64,000 nt of DNA from Ephydatia muelleri (taxonomy: Eukaryota; Porifera; Demospongiae; Spongillida; Spongillidae), in contig JABACO010000006.1 of the NCBI GenBank assembly GCA_013339895.1, positions 305,168 to 369,167 on the forward strand, given 5' to 3'. The position numbers and the translations under genes were made by a program. A model generated the notes under the pieces. The model searched no databases. It saw nothing but the letters and a program-made list of their open reading frames with translations, and was not told where the DNA came from. Shown here piece by piece: positions 47,271-59,079 of the stretch; position 1 is the first letter of the stretch; each line of letters begins with the position of its first letter.

Positions 47271-50200
47271 TTACATACTTTCGGACAGTGGCTCACGCAG
47301 ACAGCTGTTGTCATAGTGATCTTCAGTTGGGTCATCAAGTTCAATTGGACGGTATTGAATTTGTGTTGGAAAAATGAGAGTGCTTACTTTCTCCTTAACT
47401 GTGTCATACACCATGCAGATCTTGAGGATGGTCACAGCAACATGGTACAAGACAGTAGCCACCAGCAGCAAACCATACAGGCCTACCAAAATGCCAACTG
47501 ATGTATCCATCAAGTTTTTTTACTTGTGTTCAAATCATGGTATAAAATGTATGATACAGACTGGGCTAAAATGACATAGTTGAGCATGTAAAACATGTCT
47601 AACCAGTTGTACAGTCGATTTAAAATGTGTGTTTTTCTGTAGTGACCATCAATTCCATGAATGGATTCTCCAAATGGCTTCAATTCAGCCTGTATCAACA
47701 TGAAAACAGTTAGTACAGCAGCTTGAATAAACAATAGTAGTGATGGCTGATCAGAACTGTACAGTGGATTTAATGAATACATGAACACCAGAAGCCAAAG
47801 ACGTGCACCCAGCCAGAATCGCCACTCTCCCTTGTAAGAGGCAAAATAGGTATCATTCACTGGTTTAATCCGGTTGGCCAGTCTGTGGAGAAAGCTGAAG
47901 AGTTTGTTGTGTTCACTGTAGCGCTCAATAATAGGAACAAAAGTGAGGCCTAGTGTGTAAGGGAGGAGGAAAACTACGCATATTGCCATAGCAATCACAA
48001 ATAATATGATGTGTTTCCCTCCAAGGTACCTGAGGTGTCCGTCATAGAACCAGACGAGAACTGAACCATCAGGAAAATGGAGTGTGGAATAAGTGAAAAT
48101 GTCTATTACTGTCCTCAATAATTTAGAATATGACAGAGAGATCAGAGTACATAGAACACCTACTGCTCTTTGGCCAACTATATAGCTTGGTTTGTCAAAA
48201 CAATGTCTGTTCTCAGTGGAGTGACGGAGACAGTAGTGACATACCACAATGACAGTGATGGTGAGGATGAGGAGGTAGGTGGGGAAGACAAACTGAAGTC
48301 CTGTCTTGGCAGCATCATCCATACCATCGTAGAAGCACAATGGGAACCCAAGATCAAGATTGATGAATGATACGATGACTTCTAGAGGCCTCAATACTGA
48401 TTGGTTGAAGAAAATTGTGGTATTGGCTTGAATGATGTTGGCATAAAATATGAGTCCGTAGAAAGTACCTTGTGTTACTGTAAAGTTCAGGATGAACAGC
48501 ACAGCCACTAAAGAGGCACCAAGCCCCGCATACATCAAGATGGTAATGAGCCATTGATCACTGCATTCCTGGCACCCTGAGGAGCCAAAGACCACACTCT
48601 GCCCATCAGAACAATGACCACAGAGTATTCCTGTGCGTCCTCCATTGCACAAGTCTCCAGGCCTTATTAGAGAGACTTTGTCAATATTTTTGCAATAATT
48701 CAATGGACAGGTAGATGAAAGGGCTGGAACATAATGCATTCCATCATTGTATACCCCTATCCAATTAGTTCCTTCTCTGGTCACAGTACCATGAGTTGCA
48801 TCACATATTATGCCTAATGATGTAAAGAAGTCTGAACAGATGCACCTGTCTGTCATGAGAGTGAGTCCAGCTATGCATGGCAGAAAGGTAATCTCAATGA
48901 CCATTGGAGCATTTCCAGGGTAACTTGACAAAAGTATGTTAAAAGTTGCATTATCAGGTCCATAGATCTGATACTCCACTGTGCTGCATTCTTCTCCTAT
49001 CCACTGAACATTCTGCTGGGCTCCAAGCTTTATATTGGTGGTGGCATTAGAAAATCCATCGATCTTAATTTGTGCATATACTGCACTTGGAGTGAAGACA
49101 TTTGAGTAATCAACTGAAGAGAGATTCAATCTCAAAACTCCCCCTGGATACATTTGAATGTGATAATGTCCACTGTTACGCGAATAAATTTTTTCTGCCT
49201 CACTGCCACAAATCAAAACATTTTCTGGAAAGGACACTATTTGCGCAATAAATGAGTCTCCTACTGAAGGCATAATGTTAAATTGGTCCTGATACATTGC
49301 TAAACTACCGCCTTGTGCAAATTCTACATAATGAAATATGCTATTATTCTGTATTAACTGAAGTGCAGTGCGTGAAATCAGTGGATATTGGCAATGGTAA
49401 ATAGGTGTTGCATACACTGAATGACCAGAGAGCTCTGCATGGTTGCCTTGAAAGGTGATGTTGTGATTGTAATGAAAAGTCATCACACAATAACTAAAAA
49501 TTTCAAATCCAATATCAACATCTGATGGAGTTGCTACTCTCTTTCGTTCTCCTTCTATATAGATAGCACCACCAAATCTGGATGCTGTATTCCCAACAAA
49601 TGTAACTGTACAGTTTGCAAGGAAGAACAGCTGGACATTGTTTAGGAGGCTGATAGCTTCCCCAATTTTCTCCAGAATTATTAGTGAATGTAACCCGTCC
49701 CCACAGTTGAAGAGAAACGTCTATTCCTTGAATGGCTCCTTGAGGACTGTTGGATACAATTTGACTCCCTGTATCACTCCCACCAATGTCCACATTGACT
49801 CCACTGAAGTACATGGCTCCTCCTCTTGTATCATTGTAGTCACCACAAGAGCAGTAGTTCTCTTTAATAATAACATCCACAAGTGTGAGGCTGCATAACA
49901 AAATCACGGAGGCAGCTTCAACAACTGGACGGTCGCTTCTGGCATGAATGGCTGCTCCGACAAGTGCATTGTTTTTTACAAACGATGAGGTAGCAATATG
50001 TACAGTACCTTTTGATAAAATGGATATAGCTCCTCCAAATTGGGCACTATTGTTGTAGAATACACAGTCTGTGATGGTAGCTATGGAAGTCTCAGGCATG
50101 AGTATTAGAATAGCTCCACCCTCTTCAGCTCTGTTGTTCAGAAATTTACAGTTTGTTAATTCAGTGCTACCTATCAAGATTAGAATGCCATATTGTTTTG

Positions 50201-50930
50201 CTTCATTGTTTTGGAACATGCAGTTTGTGATATAAGATTGAGAATCACCTCCCCGTATAACTCCAACACCATAAGAACTATTCATAAACATGCAATCTAT
50301 GATATATATGCTGTCATTATGACTCGAACATCCAATTGCTGAACTCAGTGAGCCAATGCTGCTCATGTTATGAAATGTGCAGTTGGTGATATGCATCACT
50401 GTTCTTCCACTAATTGGAACCAAAGCAATAACTTCACCTTTGTCTAGGTAACTATCCTGAAATGTGCACCTTGTGACTAAAATGATGCTGTTTAATTCAA
50501 AAGAACTTATTGCAACTATTATTCGACGCGCAGTTTGAAATATATTTATAAATGCTGCCTACAAGTGTGATAACTCCGAATTGATATGAGCTGAGGTTCT
50601 GAAATGAGCAGTTAGTGATGTATACGTAAGATTCAATATTGGCTCCCATCACTGCTCCAGCACTCAAAGAGCTGTCCTTAAATGTGCAGTCCGTGATTAC
50701 AACGCTTCCGTTTGCGCTACCGTAAAATATTGCTGAACCTGTTGAAATCAAGTCCTGAAATGCGCAATTCGTTACGTACAAGGTTGTGTTACCTTTTAAT
50801 TCAGCCAGATATATAACCCCTATTCCAACTACGCTGTTGTGCTGAAATGTGCAATCTGTGACACTAAAGTTGCTATTGGATCCTACAAGGTCAGCAACAG
50901 TTATTATTCCATTCATTGATTATATCACTT
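47271..50930 (-). CDS. Beta-helix repeat, Cys-rich multi-TM surface protein (frameshifted)
   Basis: Large minus-strand gene in pieces. The N-terminal half (about 50,916-49,200) consists of degenerate right-handed beta-helix repeats of the form 'VxITNCTFxxNSxxxGGAI', as in Pmp-like and PbH1 proteins. A Cys-rich segment follows ('GILCGHCSDGQSVVFGSSGC', about 48,640-48,570). Seven or more hydrophobic helices run from 48,560 to 47,520, with a last TM segment ('GLYGLLLVATVLYH') and a cytoplasmic tail ending at 47,271. The longest continuous frame is 658 codons (49,486-47,510). Frames break near 50,540, near 49,668 and at an A7 run (47,515-47,521), where one extra base would join the last exon. It probably acts at the cell surface; its function is unknown. 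No signal peptide is visible, so the 5' end is missing or beyond a break. Sponge genomes hold many such proteins. The frameshifts are decay or sequencing error. Confidence 0.65.
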
Positions 50931-50983
50931 AGGAATAGAAATGTTTGGACCTACATTGGTGAATGTTTGCATTGTCATTTTAG

Positions 50984-51245
50984 GTGCAGTTAACTACCCA
51001 TGAAACCACGCCTCCTGGTTATTTGACAGAAAGTGAGCTAATCAGTCTTATGGAGAAACATGGAATTGGAACTGTACGTTTTCAGGCAATATTGTGATGG
51101 CTTCATACAAATTATGTGATTGCAGGATGCAAGTATTCCTGTTCATATTGAAAACATCTGCAGTCGCAATTATGTAAGGGTGGATTCTGGAAGAAGGCTT
51201 ATTCCCACAAAACTTGGAATTGTTCTTGTCCACGGATATCATAAG
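50984..51245 (+). pseudogene. TOP3B: Two exons of DNA topoisomerase 3-beta
   Basis: Exon a (50,984-51,073) encodes 'TTPPGYLTESELISLMEKHG' and 'IGT'. It is followed by a 52-nt GT-AG intron and exon b (51,126-51,245), encoding '[19 protein letters not shown]' and '[19 protein letters not shown]'. The motif '[15 protein letters not shown]' is diagnostic of the type IA topoisomerase 3-beta core rather than 3-alpha, which has a different residue set after GTD. Both exons are in frame with clean splice sites. The catalytic Tyr region upstream and the zinc fingers downstream are absent from the flanks. A possible continuation 'IDPIVIELEA' lies near 51,300. It is convergently or divergently packed against the beta-helix gene and is probably a captured fragment. 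Confidence 0.75.
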
Positions 51246-52462
51246 GTGCACATATGTGTTAACTGTGTTCTGGCTGTAGAGAGATGACATACAGACATGT
51301 ATTGATCCTATTGTCATTGAGCTTGAAGCATTTTGGGCCCCAGGTTGTTTTTATTATGTACGGGATTTTGAGGATTCGCAAAATTGTTCATTGTAAATAA
51401 CTAAGCCTCACGTTTAAGGTCCTAGTGCAACTGTTCATTTATAGCACTTTATCTTGTATAAAATGTGTCAACCTTCTCATGCATTCATTGATGACATTGG
51501 CTAGAAGTATTTCAATGCTTAATGAAGGACTGAGTGAATGGTGTATTATTAGCTATTATTGACATGTATAGCAATACAGTTATGGCTGCTTGCATTGGAA
51601 CTGTTGGCTCCCTCCCTTTGCCACTGTAGCTAATCACCCAACCTGCCTCTGTCACAACACCAAATTGGTTAAAGTTCACCCTCCCTTGCCACTGTAGCTA
51701 ATCACCCAACCTGCCTCTGTCACAACACCAAATTGGTTAAAGTTCATTGTGCATGCTCCCCCCCCCCCCACATGACCACATGGGGTTAAAGGTCAATGTG
51801 CACTGCTGCCACACAAACACACACACACACACACACATACACACACATACACACACATGCACATACACATGCACACACACACACACATACATGACCACCG
51901 AGAAACAGAGAACAGCACACTCGTTACAACACTTAGAGTGGGGGCCAGACACACTTAATATTTAGAGGTGTGGTGGGCCCACACACCCTCCTGGAAAAAC
52001 CTACAATGAGGAAAACCCTTCTGGGATAAAAACCTTAAAGCAGGAACATACCTATCAAAAATCACTTCCACACCAGGATACAAAAGTCGCATGCACATAC
52101 AGTTCTGCCTCATTTCTCAATTTTCAATTGTCATGGGCTATCTAATTGTCAAGGAACTTTCCACTCTCCACCTGCTGACAGGAAAATACCCAAAACACAA
52201 ACGGAAAGTTTGAAGCATGTACACAACACTTAGATTTACTATTCAAATGCGCACAACCTCATTATAAATCCCCAACCACGTGACCACGTCACTTGCTATA
52301 CAGTCAATCCAATTGAGAGGGAGCCATGTTTCTGTTTAATTTGCTATGTTCAATCGACAGAAACGTGTACCTCCCCCCCTCTGCCACTGTATAGCTCAGC
52401 TAATCACCCACCCTGCCTCCCTGTCACAATAACAAACTGGTTAAAATTCATTGTACATTCTA

Positions 52463-52516
<54 letters not shown>

Positions 52517-52560
52517 CCACATAGAAACACAAAGAACGGGCGTTGCTGCCAACTGTTTAG
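51246..52560. repeat. Non-coding region with tandem repeats and CA microsatellites
   Basis: No gene is recognised. A block of about 68 bp ('GCCACTGTAGCTAATCACCC' ... 'CAAATTGGTTAAAGTTCA') is tandemly duplicated at 51,618-51,748 and appears again in diverged form at 52,380-52,450. CA tracts lie at 51,815-51,890 and 52,466-52,515. The repeats may be the untranslated end of the DIRS-type element that follows. Confidence 0.6.
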
Positions 52561-52574
52561 ACACTTGTAGACGT

Positions 52575-53400
52575 CTCTCTATTCATGATTTTATGTAGCC
52601 ATCTTCGGCTGATTCAGATGTTCAGCGACCATGCTGCTTGAATAGTCTGTCCGGTACACCTGTGTTTGCAGCTGCTGTGGCACCCCCAGCATGAAGGCTG
52701 TGCATACCAAATGCCTTAGTTTTTTTAATAGCAGTTCTCTTAGCCTAGTGGAACAGAGGCCTCCAGTTTTCCTAAGATGCTCCCCTTCTTTGGTCACTGA
52801 TATTCCCCAAAATACGCATGCTTTGGGAGTGTGGTTCAACTCTCCCATATGGAAATACTTCTCCATCATGCTAACCAGGCAAGTCAATCTCCCAGTACGA
52901 GCTATGACTGATAATGAACGGTCTTGTCGGTCTTACTGGACACTATCCCAATTACCATGCCCTCGGCACTGAATGTGATATCCTCATCTTTTAGCCTTAT
53001 CAACTCATCACATCGCTTGAACCCGGCAAATCCCACCAAACACTCAGCCAATAGCCTGACCTCCATCAGGGATGGAGCTGGCTCTGCAGCCTCCACCATG
53101 TCTTTCATCATGTAAGCCGTCACTGGTTCCTTCCGAACCTTGGGTTTTGCCCAAATGTGTCTCAAACCTTGTAAGGTAGACTTATCTAAGGGTGACCCAC
53201 CCAACTGCTGGAGCCCCATCAGCCCATACAACCATGAAATAGCATGCACTGCTTCCTCTACTGCAGCCTTTGCCCTACTGCTCAACACAGTTGCTGGTAG
53301 TGACTGTGTCAGCCTTCAGAGCTCAGGGTTTTCCAGATTACTTAGCAGAGGCCAAGCTCCTGCTGTGAATATACCACCTGCATGGAAAGAGTACGTTGTG
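52575..53400 (-). pseudogene. Tyrosine recombinase of a DIRS-type retrotransposon
   Basis: N-terminal part: 'AVHAISWLYGLMGLQQLGG' and 'LQGLRHIWAKPKVRKEPVTA'. The first catalytic box is 'GFAGFKRCDELIRLKDEDI', with Arg in 'FKRCDEL'. After a frameshift near 52,900 come 'LVSMMEKYFHMGELNHT' and 'LRKTGGL', and after another near 52,700 'FGMHSLHAGGATAAANTGV' and 'FKQHGR'. In active members the second box reads HSxRAGG, so here Arg is replaced by His and the catalytic set is broken. A stop also replaces Trp after 'QHGR'. This is the integration enzyme of the element whose RNase H part lies upstream. Confidence 0.7.
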
Positions 53401-53639
53401 TAAACTACATTCGCATTCTCTGATACTGCACTTTGGCCATGTCACAGCTGCCGAGGCCTGACATCAGCACTACCACACATACCATAACTGCCGAGGCGTA
53501 GTTACATCTCAGATAGCCACTGAGGCTAGGGTACGACATTAGCCACCAAAGCTCTAACACAGCCAACACAACCAACACAACAGCTGAGGCAGTAATACAA
53601 TAGTCACCTACCATTCTTCAGGTATCCTCCTGACAGTAC

Positions 53640-54440
53640 AATCTGGCTGCACTCACATAGGAATCAATTCTACTACCCTCAAAATCAATCCGTGCAGCAA
53701 TCACTTCTGTGTTGGTGTACTTCCCCCTGAAAAGGGCTGAACCAGATCTAATCAGCTTCTCTGATAATGGTAGTGGCAACCAATCTATCACAAACGGCGC
53801 CTACCCTCTAGCATGATGGTACAGCAGAGGCCAAAAGGAAGCTGACTCCCAATAAGGCACTACCAGTGTTCCCTGTGCTTTGCAGTGCTCAGCATGTCTG
53901 AGTACTCGCATGGGTGGTGGACACCACCAGTTGATTTCTTTAGACCAGTCTACTATAAAAGCATCCACTGCCTCTGAACCATGGCATGCATAGAGAGAAT
54001 TAAACCTCTGCACCTGTGCGTTATGGACTGTTGTAAACCTATCCCCACTGTGTGTGGACCCCACAACGTTTTATATACTGCCTGATCGACATACCAATCA
54101 TCTTAGTCAATTATACGATAATCTGCAAGCTGATTTTCTCCCTTGGAAGGCACTCTGGTGATATTAAGGGTCAAACAAGTCTTTAACACTTTCAAGGCTT
54201 CTACTTGCAAATGAGGCTTGCTACTTCCCACTTTCAGAATCTGAACCACATTTTGGTTGTCCATCAACCAGCTCACCCCTTGTGTTGACCAGTTTATTTG
54301 CCACTGACACTAATACCCTTTCCACTGCTACCAGCTCCCTCCAAGTTGAACTCTGTTATGCTTGGACCTCAGATAACCACTTACCCTGTACCACATGCAT
54401 GCCATGGCTCTACAGTGTCCAAAACTCATGACTTCCATCT
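53640..54440 (-). pseudogene. RNase H / C-terminal pol fragment of the DIRS-type element
   Basis: On the minus strand, in shifting frames: 'STWRELVAVERVLVSVANK', 'KPHLQVEALKVLK', then 'VHNAQVQRFNSLYACHGSE', 'AVDAFIVDW' and 'NWWCPPPMRVLRHAEHCKA' with 'GTLVVPYWESASFWPLL'. This is the end of the RT-RNase H polyprotein of DIRS-like elements ('FNSRFxxPGSEAVDAFxxDW'). The RT domain proper is missing because the hAT-like gene begins at 54,466. The spacer 53,405-53,640 shows no domain. Confidence 0.65.
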
Positions 54441-54465
54441 TCACCTGAGGCTTTGTTAGATCAAG

Positions 54466-54934
54466 GTGATACATTCAGCATATCAACGCTTTCCCCACCA
54501 TCCACTACCAACACTAACCTGCTGCTCAGGATTCGAAAAAGGTATGCACTACTTCACTTTAGGGCATTCCTTCCTCCAGTGGCGGGGGTACATTCAAAAC
54601 GTGTACCCTCATTTCATTGCTCAGTCACCCGATGCATGTAAGACCCTGTTAACAAGAATGTTGAAAAGTCTAGTGGATGCTAAAAGACTACAAGGAAGTG
54701 TATGTGATGAAATTTTACAACAGTTTGAACACTTCGTGCGGTCAGTTTTGAGTAGTGAATTGCTTCAATTCAAGCCTGGACAAGATAGGCTAGATATTTT
54801 CTTTCACGATAAAATGTGTACTCCTTATCCAAGGCTGTGGATGGCTGTTAGAATGGCTCTACTGCTTTCACATGTATTAACAAAAGAGATTGGGATTGAA
54901 AACCAAACAAACCAGGAGTCCTATAGCTAGACGC
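54466..54934 (+). pseudogene. hAT-like transposon protein, part 1 (split by piggyBac)
   Basis: The open frame includes 'KTLLTRMLKSLVDAKRLQGS', 'VCDEILQQFEHFVRSVL', 'RLDIFFHDKM' and 'LWMAVRMALLLSH'. In the intact family the next part is 'GQAxVERGFSxNKQT', the hAT-type dimerisation end. Here it reads in another frame as 'LGLKTKQTRSPIARRL'. The coding line stops at the TTAA target site at 54,935 and resumes in the same frame at 57,820, so it is one gene interrupted by an insertion. Confidence 0.6.
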
Positions 54935-57819
54935 TTAATGTACGAACGTCCAGCGGGAACACGCGGGAACGTACGTTCCCGTGTGGTTCCCGCTGTTCGT
55001 GCAATGTTTATAAAAGTGTAGGAATGTAATGACCACGTTAGTTATATTTTTTGTTTCATGAAGGAGTGTAGATGTTTCCCCGTCAATATTAAAAATACTA
55101 TGCTTCAAATAGTTCAGATAAATAGCCTCAAAAGTTGTTACCTGGCGACCGCATTAAAGTTGTCTATGAAAGGTTCCCGGGGAGATGGCTCTCTTTGACC
55201 TTCAACTGTGCATTGCTGTTTAACAGAATCTCGATTTTAATACATGCACAAGACATAGGAGGAGTAACACTACTTTCCCCATTGATATGATGCATTTTCA
55301 ATGACGTGATTAGATGGTATACTAAATTGAAAAGCAAGGTTTGGTTCCCGTCATCCCGCTGCCTCCGCAACTAAACTAGAATCATGAGTACTATTAACAC
55401 TAACTTCCTAGCATTGTGATTATGTAAACTTCACAGTGTCTATATCAGCAGATAAACGAATAGATATTGGAATAAACAAATGCCGTGGTGCCAAGACAAA
55501 TGCGTATAAGAAAACTGCAGTCTGGTTCATTTTGCATTCTGACAATGATAGGCATGGCAGCTAGTACCACGTAGAGAATTGTGCCCACAGATAACAACAA
55601 TTGAGCCTTGTGACACATCTGAGCATGTCATACAGAAGTAGTGAGCATTGTGTCGTTTCCCCTGGGCTGCACAAACATAACATTTACGACGTGCCCCTTC
55701 CTTTGACCTATATTTTTCTTGTACTTGGGCAAAGTCAACAAACTTTTCAGAGGGTGGGTTTCAAAAGGGACAACAGGAATTGGTGGTTCCGCAGCAATGG
55801 GCTCATCTGACAATCTCCTCCGTGACACTAATTCATAACCATCAAACTTGTTGAAAATGAGAGACAGAGCAAGGTCATTTGCAAAGTCCTCAACACTCTT
55901 AGCATCAACTCTGCGTTCATAGTTATAGGCCAACATTGCATCAATAACTGTGATTCCAATGAAAGTAGCAGCCAATCTGTGCCACCATGTTTGGGTGCCC
56001 CAGGCATCCTCAATGTTTAGCAGCCCTTGCCTCAGATGGTTGTGTACATCGATTTTTGAAGATGCACTGAAGTATTGTGAGACAAGTTGTGGTCGTGGAA
56101 TTTCAGTGGTGATAATATCTCCTTCCTTACTATACCTGTGTTTTTTATGAGGTTCACCAGGTTGCGTTGTACCACACGTTGAGACAAATGATTTAATGGT
56201 TTTGTCCTTCCAACCAAGTGCTATGAGGTTGCAGTTGTCAATTATAGTAGTCAAACAGATGTGGTCCCCTTTATGACGGTATTTGCAGGCATCGTTTAGG
56301 TATTCCTTAGGAAACTCTCGAGATGCAGTCTTCACGACTCCAGTAAAGAGTAATCCACACTTTTTCAACTCTACAGCCGTGGTTACTGAGGAAAATGGTG
56401 AGTCAGCAAAAAATAATCAGTCCAGTCCCATGCCATGGTTCACTTAGTCTTAAAGTTTGAGCAGTACCTGCAGGTAAGTGTGACCACTTCTTCTTCGACT
56501 CTGCCTCTTTTCCTTCACATATTTCTATACGCAGCATAATCCCTACTAAACCGTCTGATACACACTTTATTTCAGTCCCAACACCTTTGGGCTTCCGGAT
56601 GATTTTCGTCAGATGTGGGATACCATCAGCTGTTCTATCCTGCTTTCTGCTAATCCAACTAGACATCAGCTCATCTTCTACAATCATGTGTGATGGGTTG
56701 ATGACTTGCTGTCGTCTATTGTTCAAAGCATCCATGAATGGTCGTATGGGAGACCAGGGATCATTACAGTCCTCATCTCCAAAGGACAGACACCGAAGAA
56801 TGTTCTCAAACCTGCGAATCCCCATTCCAAATCGCGTACCAAAGGCTGGAGGCTGAAAAATTCTTCCACTTTCGCCGTCCAATCTTCCATCCAATAGTTA
56901 CGACGGTTTTTCTCAGAACCAATGCTGATTGCTAAAATGAGTCCCCAAAAGCGGAAGTATTCACACTTACTAGAGGTTTTCGCTTCATTTCAGCCAAACG
57001 AGCATTAGTCTTCTCGATCCAGAAAGCGGCCTCAACCATCGGGAACATGGCACAAAAATACTCTAATGGACTCCTTTGTTCAACAGGGTTATCAAAGGTC
57101 CAGATAAAATCGAGGTTACTTTTTGCGCCATCATAGTAGTCGATCTGAATTCCTTCCGTCTCAACTAGCCACTCGGTGCCATGTGGTCTTAGCTGGCTCA
57201 CCCCCGGTTCTTCCAGATCGCCTTGCCGCCCTTCAGAATAGTCCATACTATCACCCGCTTCATCTATTGAACTCTCCGAATCAGTGCTTTCCTCAACTGC
57301 TTCTACTGAAGTACATAGATCGTCTAGTTCCAATGACCGTGCTGAAAGGATGGAGATATCATCGCATTCGTTCCATTTAACCTTTAGTTTTCGCATACGA
57401 CCGACACCCACACATTCGATAACACTCCCGTGGAGCTCAGATTTTGCTGCCCATGGACCAAATACGTCCCCAGCCCGTCTATTGCCCAGCACATTGACTG
57501 CCTTGGCCTTGACTAGATCACCAACTTTCAATCCCGGCGCCATTGTCTACCTTGTGCGGTTAACGATTGCTTCTCTAATTAAAAAGTAAATCCAATTAAT
57601 ACACAGTGGCTATATACATGTACATGGTTCCCGTTCGGGAACCTTTGTTCCCGCTGGGTTCCCGCAAAATACACAAAAAGGTTCCATTACAACTTCGGAT
57701 CGATTTCCAGATATTAGTTGTATGTTTTCGCATATAGGATTTATGGATTAACAAAAGCATGGTGGAAATAGTAAATGCGGGAACTTTGCGGGAATTAACG
57801 CTGCGCGTTCGTACGTTAA
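54935..57819. mobile_element. piggyBac-type DNA transposon with TTAA target duplication
   Basis: Both ends abut TTAA (54,935-54,938 and 57,816-57,819). The terminal inverted repeats are 'TGTACGAACGTCCAGCG' on the left and the complement of 'CGCTGCGCGTTCGTACG' on the right, differing at about three of 17 positions. Subterminal GGGAAC/GTTCCC palindromes occur at both ends (54,953-54,996 and 57,627-57,665). The single gene inside is the minus-strand transposase at 55,628-57,543. The element is about 2.88 kb and structurally complete. Confidence 0.88.
55628..57543 (-). pseudogene. piggyBac (PGBD-type) transposase, frameshifted
   Basis: Three blocks on the minus strand. 57,543-56,932 is an acidic N-terminal region that starts at 'MAPGLKVGDLVKAKAVN' and leads into 'EYFCAMFPMVEAAFWIEKTN'. 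56,894-56,403 is the start of the DDE fold ('FGTRFGMGIRRFENILRCL', 'DPWSPIRPF', 'MIVEDELMSSW'). 56,368-55,628 has 'GLLFTGVVKT', 'SKIDVHNHLRQG' and 'WWHRLAATFIGITVIDAML'. Candidate catalytic aspartates are in 'VEDELM', 'ADSPFSS' and 'KIDVHN'. A frame change between blocks 1 and 2 (about 56,930) could be a short exon. The one between blocks 2 and 3 (56,412) lies in a T6 run and looks like a single-base indel. The C-terminal Cys cluster has 'FVQPRGNDTMLTTSV' instead of a normal zinc finger, so it is damaged or in another frame. Confidence 0.75.
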
Positions 57820-58175
57820 TCAAGGACCACAACATACTGGCTGGTGGAATTTTACAGGTGAGCATCACTAAACAGATGATGATTTCAATTAGGAGTGCAA
57901 GATCCATATTTGGCAGACAAAAAGGATAAAAGAACGAGCACAGATGAAACATAAAGCTGAACTTGAGGCAATTGAGGATGAAAACAAAACGATTGAAATC
58001 AGACATCGATGCTTTCCATAGAAGTGTTAAGGAATACGCTGAAAAGTGTGAGACAACTGGTGCTCTCACTTACATTGCTAAGTCAAACAGCTTAAGAAGA
58101 ACAGCTGATGAAAAGGAAGAGCTGAAGAAGGGGAATGAAGAGCTAGATGCAAAGATTGAGAAATACAAACAATGA
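57816..58175 (+). pseudogene. hAT-like transposon protein, part 2 with coiled-coil tail
   Basis: After the second TTAA the frame continues as 'IKDHNILAGGILQVSITK' and 'SIRSARSIF'. A stop and frame change follow, and then a charged coiled-coil tail, 'KRLKSDIDAFHRSVKEYAEK', with the family ending 'SNSLRRTADEKEEL' (stop at 58,173). It belongs with 54,466-54,934; the piggyBac element lies between the two. 58,176-58,430 has no recognisable gene. Confidence 0.6.
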
Positions 58176-58439
58176 ATATACTGTACTATACCTCTATGAC
58201 ATTTCTTGTTTTTTCTTATTATGTGCATGCAGTGTAATATGGTAGAAGAGGAATTTTTGTTTCAGTTTGTAATGTTATAGTAGAAGTTCTAGGTAGGCAA
58301 GTCAGGGAAAGTAAATTATGGATGACATGGAAAGTCAGGGGAATAGCAAAAATGAAACCTGTATGAACCATGCTCAGCTGCCTCTACCAGCTCCGCGCCC
58401 TTCGCTAGAAACAGCCGCAGTGTATTGGTGGCACCGACG

Positions 58440-58810
58440 ACTTGGTCGCGAAATCGTCATTCATCCTTGCCTCTCCTGTCTTCCTTTTCTTCGCCAACTT
58501 TCTTTCTGCTCTGTTCTCCACCTCCACCCGATTTTCATCGTCCGTGTCCTCCGCCAAATCATCTCTCTCGTACTCATCGATGACCGCCCAGCCTGATTCT
58601 GACTGGCTGGCGAGCGTAATGATCTTTTACCTGTGAGCAAGGAGGGCATTACCTATATGCAGATCCCTAGCTGCCCAATCCAGTAACTCCTTTGAACAGG
58701 TCGAAGTCATTTCGACCCTTTTGATCAATGCGGCTGGTGCCACCACCTTATCCGCCACCTCCGTGTTAAACCTAGGCTTGAGTGTGTTCGGATTTTTTCC
58801 TTTCCACATT
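58440..58810 (-). pseudogene. ORF1-like fragment of a DIRS-type or related element
   Basis: Minus-strand pieces 'LKPRFNTEVADKVVAPAAL', 'LLDWAARDLHIGNALLAHR' and, in another frame, 'DEYERDDLAEDTDDENRVEV' with a basic 'AERKLAKKRKTGEARMN' run. This acidic-then-basic layout resembles the N-terminal ORF found upstream of the polymerase in sponge retroelements. No full frame exists. The assignment rests on pattern memory and is weak. Confidence 0.35.
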
Positions 58811-59079
58811 TGGATTCTGCGGATGGATGATTAAAAAACCATATTCGGATGGAAAAATCGGATTTCATTTTTGATCTTTGTTTGCATTTTCCCATGCAAT
58901 AAATTATTTCAGTTTTATCAAAAATCACAACACAACTACAGAATAAATGCATCAGCTAACAATAACACATGATCAATAGTAACAGTTAATAATTTCTACA
59001 GTTGTAATTCAGCATTACTGCAGTTTCAACCTAATCATGTAGTGCATGGGGTCAAAATGGTTTTTTACTATGGAAAAGA

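Noticed and set aside
47515..47521. Programmed -1 frameshift at the A7 run in the beta-helix gene
   Set aside because: The zero-frame codons are AAA AAA ACT, so the P-site would slip onto TAA, not a standard slippery heptamer. A homopolymer length error or mutation is simpler.
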